Positions 25,516 through 35,700 of a stretch of DNA of 64,000 nucleotides are shown here, in pieces; position 1 is the stretch's first letter; the number at the start of each line of letters is the position of its first letter. Where the stretch lies: the NCBI RefSeq assembly GCF_964275005.1, contig NC_092685.1, positions 26,893,649 through 26,957,648 on the forward strand, read 5' to 3'. A program made the position numbers and the translations under genes. The notes under the pieces were generated by a model, which had not been told where the DNA came from, searched no databases, and saw only the letters and a program-made list of their open reading frames with translations. Origin of the DNA: Diadema setosum (lineage: Eukaryota > Echinodermata > Echinoidea > Diadematoida > Diadematidae).

Positions 25516-28479
25516 CGAAAAAAAAAAAAATGCCCACAAATGTTGTCAATCGGGAGCAAGATCCTCATGTTGGTATATGCAGTGTTTGTTCACTGGCCAT
25601 GGAAAAAAAAAAATAAGGGTGGCCCCACTAAAAAAACAAGGGTGACCCCACTAAAAAGCATCATCAATTTCAAAACACACATGGGTGATTACTGTTGCAG
25701 CACTCCATGATCACCAGTATCACAAAAAACATGAAACACATGCAATGACCTCACACCATCTCAAACAGAGGCAATGGCAGCCAAAGTTGTAAAAGAAATG
25801 ATAGCAAAATCCACAAACAAAACAGCAATTCTCAAGGATGGCAACTTAGGACAGGTAATGTATTTTTTTCTGTTTATTACAATAATTAATATAAGCTTGT
25901 AATTTATGACAACATAAACTATAAATTCATATATAAAATATATCATACAAATTACTTTTAAATAGGCTCTTTGTTGCAGTGTTATGTATAGATTATTTCC
26001 TTTACTTTTGAGGGGGGACAGAACATAGGATATACATGTATACCATTGTCAGTGTAATGTAGATACATGCTGTCATTTTCATTAGTACTGTATAAGTTGT
26101 ATTTTGCTGGGGGGGGGGGAGGATATCTTAACGAGTCAGTCTTCATAAAATTTCCCTTTCCAATATTTGTCTATTCATAGTTAAAGAAACATTACTAAAA
26201 TTCTAAAATTAAACTCTTGCTAACTTCCCAATCTAGTGATAAAATCACAAAGAAATTATGTATGTGAAATAAATAGCTTATACAGTAAAACTCAACAGAA
26301 GTCAGATGTTTTATAATCTATTACCCAAGCCTAAGCCAGTATGTGACCTTCCCTTATCACTTCACAAAAACTGAACTACACCTTTTGAAAATTAAAACTC
26401 AACATTGTCGAAGACAACATTATCCCGTGGTACCAGCTTTGGGGAGCTGGGCTTGGCCTCATGGGTGAGCGAGGGGGGAGAAGGAATGTACTCCCACCTT
26501 AACAACATAAGGAGCAACCTGAGACGTTTCTCTCTCACAGACGAGCTCCAGCTTGATCTCTGATCAGTCGAAGAACAATGGATCTTTTTGAACCCAGCTT
26601 CCTATCACAGAAACAGGAAAAAGTAAAGTGATCAAACAATGAGTGAATGCAAAGGAAATCTATGATTACTGAAACTAGAGAAAGACAATAGACTGTAATT
26701 GCTTCAGTATGAATCAAACACTAATCTCTGACTCACTACGTATTGCATCGATTGTTATCGTGATGGCTGCTTCGAAAGCAGCAGAGAAGACAACCAAGAA
26801 GAAATCGGCTGAGCATTCACCGACTCAGGTGATGGTCCTTTAGATTCTCGCAGTAGAATTGCACCTAATATACATTGCAAATACACTTAAGTACATCAAA
26901 AATGCAGATATCAAATTTCATTTAAAGGACTGAGGAGATACAGGTACCTAAATAAACTTGCTCCAGGGTGCATGTTGTTCATCATCTAGTTTGAACCAAC
27001 ATTGAGTGATTCTCAAGTATCCATACAATAATAATATTGTCTATAAAGGATGTTAATTTGAATGCGAAAGAGACTGAATATTGATATTTCATGATTATGC
27101 AGATCAAGTCTGTGTACATCTGGCAGGAAAATACCAACGCAGTATACTGACTACTTAAATATTGTTTTGAATTTTTATGTAGTTACTGTACAAATACAGC
27201 GCCCCCTCCCCCCCCCCCCCCCCGAAATCAGGGCTCCAGAACTTTTTTCAAAAATCTTTATTATTTACTTTACTTTTCAGCGTAATCATCCAGCATGCCT
27301 GCAGCCTGCGGATGAAAGCCAACATGCATGTACACGAATTACCGGTACCGGGTACGCAAAGATACGACACCCCTTGCCTCATGCATTAAAACTTAAAAGC
27401 ATGACCACTGGAGCTGGCGCAGGGGAAAAAAAAAATCATTCCCCCCCCCCCCCACTATAAAAAAAAGTCCCAATGCCTATGGGTATAGCACTGTAGGTAA
27501 GGTCAATATGATGATATATTCATAACAATGTGTCAATGTGATGTTCATATCTAATCAGATGAGATATTGTCAATGACAATAGGCCCTATATTAGAATGGT
27601 CCATCATCACACACATTTGAAAAGCTAACTGTGTGTCAAAGTTAGGGATCAAACACTTACAAAATGATTGGTAGCGATTCAGAATATTATAATAAGACAA
27701 GATGACCTGCAAATGCGTCGTAATACATAAAAGTGAATTTTTAATATTTTTTACAAGTTGTGTTGGTGGTTTTTGACGCGTACACTACGCGCATAGTACG
27801 GCATGGGACCACGCTCACATCGAATGCGAACGGAAACTCACCTGCACGTCGCCCCAACGGCACCGGCGTACTCCAGATGCGTGTCCCGATCAAAACACGA
27901 TTATGCTGCTTTTAAACTCAGTTGAAGATCACTCTAATCAAGATTATTTCTCCGAATCAACTAAATCAATCAGATAAAGCCATCGGTAATATCGTACTGT
28001 ATAAGAGGTGCGAAGAATTACACTTCAGCGTCACATGGATGTTCAAAAATTGACTAAAAACGGTCACGACGTCAAAAACGATGGAAACTCTGTTTATTTG
28101 TTGCCGAACTTCAGACACACGTAAAAAAAGTTCTACCCAATTAGACTTGCAAACTGAATGGCCAATTTGAAGAGAAAATCATAAATATCAAAATTATATC
28201 AATGATTTTCAGCAAAAAACTTTGAATAATTTTTAATCAATCAATAAAAAAACCCTTAAATTTTTTGAAGATCAAATTGATGGGAAACAGGAATTTTTGA
28301 ATGACTTTTTTGAATGTTTGGATTGATATTTTATTCATGAAATTGGCATTGTTAGAATGAGTATGACACGAGGAAGATATTGGCGATTATTTCAGATCAA
28401 ACATTTGATTGGCTGATCGACGAGGGGGAAATGTTTATGCATGATAAGAGAGAGACGGTAAGCGCATGAAAATGTGGAA

Positions 28480-29285
28480 TTTGGGGTGACAAAATGGCCG
28501 CGCGCGGCTTGTGGCCGGTGAAGTGAGTACGTGGGGAGCATCACAAAGCCAAAGGTATTGAGTGTGCGATCTTTGAGTCAAGTTGTGAAGGTTTAGTTGG
28601 TGGAGGTGTGGTCTGGCAGGGGTAGTGGGCCTGGGATCGGGATGGAAGAAGCATGCAGCGCGTTTTACGTTGGTGCGTGGTGCGACCCGCGGGCGGGCCG
28701 GACGGGGAGTGTGGTGGCTAGCTGGCCGCAGCGTTCGCAGGTACGGATACCGGTACTGTATACGTACAACACTCCACTACCGATTGTATTCAGTTGCGTA
28801 TAGAGCCAACCAGCTGGCTTAAGAACTATTGTCATTACATCAGGAACGGTAAGCGATATGATGTAACACGTTTGCTCAGTCAGACAGAGATCAGAGGGGA
28901 CAAGATAAGACTTTAGAGCACCGGAGGAAAACGCCAGAAGTGGCCAACTACTTGAATTGAAGTTATTTGAACATATCATACCACAGATACCGGTATATCG
29001 GCCGTCGAGCTTCGCTGGTGTCTCTGCCGTTCCGGGATCCTGCTGCCTCCTTGTCCCAGATCCTGGCTGTTGTGAGAGTGTTGATGTGGGGTTCTACTCG
29101 CGCTCGTCACGTAAATTACATCTGTAGTTGGGAGATCAAGAAAAGAAGTAGTTGGGCGCTGGCTTCAGCTTGGTAGTAGATCTAGTTGCAGTAGTATATA
29201 ACGTCAGAGAATTTAGTAGAAAGAAGCCGGTTCTGTTCGCTCTGCTGCCCGGCGTACAAGCAAGAGTACAGACTACAGTATTTCG
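28480..29285 (+). promoter_or_regulatory. ABCB10 promoter and 5' UTR region (CG-rich)
   Basis: The area around 28491-28760 is CG-rich compared with its surroundings. It holds AAAATGGCCGCGCGCGG, which resembles a YY1-type promoter element overlapping a transcription start. Possible splice donors are at 28459 (ACG/GTAAGC), about 28531 (GAA/GTGAGT), 28740 (CAG/GTACGG), 28850 (ACG/GTAAGC) and 29285 (TCG/GTGAGC). A 5' UTR acceptor (GCTTGCAG) ends at 29622. A short frame from the ATG at 28494 to the donor near 28531 could be an alternative first exon, but the residues are too few to judge. Confidence 0.45.
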
Positions 29286-29709
29286 GTGAGCAAGTGCATT
29301 ATTTTATAAGAGCGAAGATTTACTGTAATTGGACCATGCTGGAAAATGGTAACATGTTTGACCCTCTCGAGTCTCAGTCCCTGCCTATTAAATTAAAGCA
29401 GTACTGAAGGGCTAGCCAAAGTTAGATTAAAACTTGGATTGGTTTGATGCATGATTCCCTACTCTAGAGATGTTTCCCAATCAACTCTCATGTTCTTTAT
29501 TTCTATTTAAAAAAACCAACTCTAGATTGAGATTGGCTGAGTTAGGTTATTAATTTTCTATAAATGCACATAATAAATATTGTCTAATCAGTCACCCATT
29601 AAAATTTTTTCTTTGCTTGCAGTGTGTGGACTGGATGATGTAGAGCCAGAGGCCTAGAGCTACAAAACTGCATCACATCGCAAAGCTAGTGGACAACTGC
29701 CAAAGAAGG

Positions 29710-32700
29710 ATGTATCTTGCCAATAGTTCTGCAGCATTACGCTGCATTTTTCCATGCAGATATCACTCCCTTGCTCTCACAAGGAATTCAAGAATGCAGG
29801 ACCTGTGCATGTTCAGAGCATTTTTGAGTGGAACCAAACAGGCTCCCTCTGCCTCTGCCAAGGTTATGTGGAATGGCTCCCTGCGTCAGTTTAGCAGAAA
29901 CTGTCTCAAGGGTGACGCACTCTTCAACAGTCTGCGGCACAGGCTGTTGCCAGCCAGCTTGAGGAGGCACTTGCACGAATCCTTGAGGAGACCAGCTGGC
30001 AGGATGGAAGGGAGGCTTAAGGGCGTGTCGGATGCAGCAGAATCTGGGAGCAAGACAGCGGCTGTACCCAAAACGTCAGAGGTGTGGAGGCTCTTGTCCA
30101 TGGCAAAGCCTGAGAGATACAGACTAGTAGGTCAGTATTGGGTGGAAAATGCCAAGGGAGGAACATCAAAGTCTGGCAAAATCTTTCATTTAATACTGGT
30201 ATACAATATGAATTTTATGAGTATACACTTGCATCTCCTTAACATAATTTATGAGAAAAAAAAATTATCTTCAGTGGCAATGTGTGCAGATTCTGATAAT
30301 CTGTTTTTCCATAATTGCTTGTGTGATAGAATACGACAACCTGACATATGTCTACTGAGCCAGTTGTTTCCATTTAAGAAATTATTTCTTATTATGCCTT
30401 GTTTCCTTGTAGCTGCCATTGGACTCCTCATCATTTCCAGTACTGTCACTATATCTGTGCCTTTCGCCCTCGGGAAGCTGATCGACGTTATCTACACCTC
30501 GGAGAGTGAGGGCAGCAAAGAGGAGATGATGGAGCGTCTGAAGATGCTCTGCAAGTTTCTGGCGGGCATCTTCCTGGTGGGGGCCTTGGCAAACTTTGGG
30601 CGTGTCTACCTCATGCAGACTTCTGGTAAGACACATGGACATAGAGTCAGGTTTGACATGATAGGGAACTCTGCTCAATAGCAGAGTGAGCTTAACTGTT
30701 TTGATAACACCAAAGTGAAATGAAAAAAAAAAAAATTTCAAACAAAGTAGTGTCAATACGTCATTAATCATTACGGTATAGCAGGCACACAAGACAGTGA
30801 GGGCCTTCTGCAAATTTCAAATTTTAGGCAGTCCACTCTGAGCAGACTGGTGTAGTTTTTGTCAGATCAAAATGAGTGTAATCAGGGAGACTGAAGCCCC
30901 AATACCATTTGAATCATATTGTTTGTGCTAATTTCAAAGTCATCTGGATCGTACTCACAGCTCTTCATGGTCCAATCCAGAAGATCTAAGTGACCTTACT
31001 GACTGGACTGTTTCACACTACGTTGAGTTGATAAATTTTTCTGCTAGTTATTCATACTCTATGTTATACATGCCACAGTTCTAAGGTATAAACGTCTAAT
31101 ATAAAACGCCAATTAATTTGCTTGAAATTCAGTCAGAAATATCTTGTTTCTTTGGACATACGCTATATACTACATTGCAAGTCTGCATTACATAACATAT
31201 GATACTGTTTCAGAAGGGCACACACATTTTTGGTGTATCTTATCTGGTGAATATTTTACCTCCTAGTTTTTTATTTTTTTTTTTTCCGACTCAAATGAAG
31301 GTAGAAAGCCTAAGAAGAAAGATGTGTTCCTGCACTTCACCAGACATATACAAGAATGCACTGTTATCATTTCATCATGTTTCACCCAGGCCAGAGAATC
31401 ATCAAGAGGTTACGAGAGATGCTGTTCAAGTCCATCGTAGCCCAGGAGGTGGGTTTCTTCGACAAGACGTCGACAGGTGAACTGATCAACAGGCTGTCAA
31501 CGGACACGTCTAAGATCGGCCAGTCCCTCACCTCAAACATCTCAGACGGTTTGAGGTCAGCGGTGCAGGTCATCGGAGGTGTTGGCATGATGGTAAGAGG
31601 GAAGTGCTTTGCAGTTACTTCCATAGCGTCCGTGCATGCATGATAGATCTCGCACCGTTAGTTAATCTCCCATAGAGACATGTCTTAAAAATTTGAGATA
31701 AAAAATTGTTATGAAATACACAAATGATTTAAGCTCTTTCCTTTTTGGTCGCCAAGTAAATCAACTTGTTTCAGTTTGGTTATCAGATTTGCAAAGAGTG
31801 TTTATCTGCTCAAACTCTGTACAGGGATCCTTGACCCGTTGAGGATGAGATCCTGAGTATACTTGGGCAAGTGTCTATGGGAAATGCACGTTGTAACAAA
31901 ATCAGCCCATCCTCAACGGGTTAAGGCTGAACTCTGTGCAATTTCTGTGCCTACACATATATACCGTCCCTCCACATCTTAAGATAAGAACTTCTGACAT
32001 CCATACTAGGTGCGTCTTGTGAAGAAATTTCCCTCATCAACCACAACCAAATATTTTGCACAAAACTTCTATGCCCAATTTTTGTGATTTTGCTTTCTTG
32101 CGTACTGTAGTATCTTTCAGTACATGTGTGTGGAGGGGCCAGGGCAAGTCCATTTTATTTACAGGTGTGAAATCTGTTGAACAATGAGAACTTAAATATT
32201 ACACGTTGTAGTATTGTCTATAGTCTGTACTTTCTGACTGTCCAGACAGTGATCGGGTCAGTTCTTAATTGTCATCATCTTAAGACTGTCCATTACTATC
32301 CTTCCCCGTCTTTGTGTGTGACTAATGCAGTTCTACTCATCGGCTCAGCTAGCCACTGTGGTCCTATCCATTGTGCCACCATTCTCAGTACTGGCCATAC
32401 TGTATGGGAGGTACGTCCGATCGCTGTCCAAACAGGTCCAAGACTCCTTGGCTAGTGCCACCCAGGTAATTTTTACTTTTGGTAGGGTTTGCTTCACTCT
32501 CAGGATTCAAAAACTGTTCCACCAACCAATATGAAATCAAGGTATATCGTAATATAGAGAATCATCCCAAATGTTTTTCAGTATTGTTTCTGTTTCTCTT
32601 TTATTTTGCGATTTCCTCAAAGGAGAGGTAAATGAATATAGATAGCAAGTTTTTGTCAGAAAAAAAGTTGTTACGCAGACACACACAAAAAAAATGTTAC

Positions 32701-35700
32701 TGTCAGTTATTAAACCAAAGTAACTAAGGGTACGTGAAAAAAAGGGTGTTTATTACTTTATTTCACATTTGAATGTTTCACACACACTTTACTTTACCAG
32801 ATTAGTTGTCTAAACAACATTTTTAGTGTGTTATTTACATCCAAATGGTCTGCCTTATCTCATACTTGGCTAGAAAATACATTTTGTTGCTCACTTATCA
32901 TTCAAAACAAAGTTTTAAGTTCTCTTAAAGTATATTTTTTTCCCAAACTATGATGAGACTGTAATACTTAGTTCTCATGTGCATGATCACAGTGCTAAGC
33001 ACAGTAAAGAAGATCTGATGCTTTCATTTGTATAAACATCCTGCTTACACAGTGTATTGAATTATCATTTCAAAGAGGTTTTTTTTTTTTTATCGTTTTG
33101 GTTCACTTTTTGTTTGGGCTGCTGTAAGATCATTTTAAACAATGTTTGTGCCCTAATAGACCTTTGATTAACACTTTAAACGGCAAAACCTACTGGCCTG
33201 TAGATTGTACTTTTTAAAGTTTGTCACGATGTGCAAAGTGAGGAACACTTCTATGAATTCTCAAACTTGTTGCTAGGTTGCAGAAGAGCGCATCAGCAGC
33301 ATTCGCACTGTACGTGCATTCTCACATGAGCCGCGAGAGGAAAGTGCCTACAGCAGGATGGTGGAAGGGGTGTATCAAATGACCAAGAAGGAGGCGCTGG
33401 CGAGCTCAGTATTCTTTGGAACAGGTGAGTGTGTTTTTGTTCTGGTTTTTTTTTTTTGGGGGGGGGGGGGGATGGGTGGTTGGTTTTGTTTTTGTACTGA
33501 TAAGGAGTGTTATTTGTTCTTTGTGAGGCATTTCAGTGAGATCTCAACTATGGATATGTTAGTTGTTACTTGAAAAAAAGATGCTGTACATACCATACAT
33601 TTTGCAAGCACTCTGTATGATTCAAACTTGTAGGACAATTCTGTGCATGCTACTGGTTGAATTTGTGATCAAGAACCACATTGACCAAATGTGAAAGAAT
33701 TATTACTTTCTAAGAGAAAAATGAGTGATTCCCACATAAGATGTACAATTTTTTTTTAATGTTATGGGAGACATTATTTTTGTGAGTTATTGGTTTGGGG
33801 ATATTGATCTACTCTCAAAATTTGAAAATACAGTGTTATCAGGTGTCCTGGTGTAGAGAGCTCATGAGATTTGCACGCCACTAATATTATTTCCGGGCTG
33901 TACTTAACCATCACTGTGAAGAGATGCTTAAGGATTGAAACAGTGAAACTGAATTAACTTGTTGCTGTGTTCCATGTTGCTATCCCCAGATGGGACTCTC
34001 AGGGAATTTAATTATTCTGACAGTGCTGTACAATGGTGGCTACATGATGACAGCATCACAGATAACTGTGGGCGACCTGTCAGCTTTCCTGCTCTACGCT
34101 GCCTATGTGGGTGGTCAATAGGAGGTCAGTCATGATTTCATTTGCTCATGATTAAGTGCATGCTAATGTTTGAGATTGTCATTTCAATGAAAGGAGTTTT
34201 TCCTGAATAAAAGTGGGATTGTAAAAATGTAAAGAAATATCCCCTTTTAAAGGGTAGCAGCCATCATTTACTTATGGTATATGGCTGTGGTGGTGGTGGT
34301 AATGATAGTGTCAGAGAAGATGGTGGTTTAGTGGTGGGAATGGTAGTGATGGCAATGGTGGTTTAGTGGTGGTGGTGTTGGAGTTGTGATGGTGGTAGTG
34401 TTGGTGGTAATGTTGGTGGTTGTGGTAATGATGGTGAATGTTTTGTGGTGTGCCAACATTTGAAGGATGTCATGGTGTGACACTCGGCAGCAGTTGAATT
34501 GATCTTTTGGTCATATGTTGACATGAATATTTCTGCAGCAATCAGTGATTTCAAAAGAAACCTTTGGATACAAAATGGGTTGTTTAAAACAGCTGTTTTC
34601 CAGAAGTAACCTTTGCAATAAACGAGAGTGCTTTAAGGTTGTGAAATTACACATATACTCAGATATTATTTTGGTAGGTAGGAAATTTCACTGTAAGGTG
34701 TTCTCTGTCTCTGCTGATGTGTTTTTTTGTTTTTTTTTCTTTGTTCACTGAATGACAGTAGGAAATTTCACTGTAAGGTGTTCTCTGTCTCTGCTGATGT
34801 GTTTTTTTTTTTTTTTTCTTTGTTCACTGAATGACAAATCATTACAATTACACACCACATCCATCTATGATTCCTGTAGAACACCAACACCAATAGTTTC
34901 TGGAAGTCGGGTATTGCTCCCAGTAATTTTGTCCCATATATATATATATGCATATTTTTATCACCCAGGCTTGAGCTCTTTCTACTCAGAGCTGATGAAG
35001 GGACTCGGTGCAAGCACACGGCTGTGGGAACTCGTCGACCGAAAACCTGCCATACCTCTTACAAGTGAGTGCTTTCTCTCAGTTGGTCCGACCGGAATGA
35101 CTGCTTGAAGTGTTTGTTTCTTCGTCACATCTCCTCATAAGCATGTCCATCGTGTGTCCTTGTAATCATTATCAACTGTATTTTGTTTAATTTTTCTTAA
35201 ACCCTCATTCATTCTTGCCATGTAACATCCACTGATACGTGAAAAATGAATCATTCAACTCTCTCAGGCTACTGGGTGATATGTGTAGGCATATAGGCAT
35301 AAATACAACATTTTGATTGGCTGCATTAGAGAGCTTTCAGTCCTTGTGTGGAATTTTCATTGCACATGGAAACCTGCATACTTTTATGAAATATGATTGA
35401 AATGCAAATTGTTTAGGCTTGATATATCTATATGAACATCTGGAAGGGTTGCCTTATTCTGGAGTATTTGTGTATGTCCTTGAAGGTGGCCTTAGATTAG
35501 ACCCGTCCATGCTCAAAGGTGCAATAGACTTCAACGAGGTCAGCTTTGCCTACCCCATGCGACCCGACGTCCAAATCTTCCAGGGTCTGAACTTGTCGGT
35601 CAAGGCAGGATCTGTGATGGCTGTGGTGGGGGCGAGCGGTTCGGGCAAGTCCAGCCTTGGGGCACTGCTTCTCAGGTACTACGACCCCAGCACAGGTAAG

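Larger units (their letters stand above)
19174..28480. other. Intergenic region between divergent TMEM62 and ABCB10
   Basis: No exon with convincing coding character was found. The stretch contains a MITE (19370-19574), a palindromic element (20829-21115), CG-rich blocks near 21600-21720, 22060-22230, 22890-22950 and 23630-23790, CAT-rich and AAAT microsatellites (24390-24560, 25140-25210), G runs (24988-25001, 26110-26120) and a (GAATT)n tail. The first few hundred bases next to 19173 should hold the TMEM62 promoter and the last few hundred the ABCB10 promoter, but I see no clear core motif. Confidence 0.6.

Noticed and set aside
30131-30412. Read-through extension of ABCB10 exon 1 into exon 2
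   Set aside because: The frame happens to stay open across intron 1, but the residues are unlike ABCB10, and the GTCAGT donor and TTGTAG acceptor restore the conserved junction.
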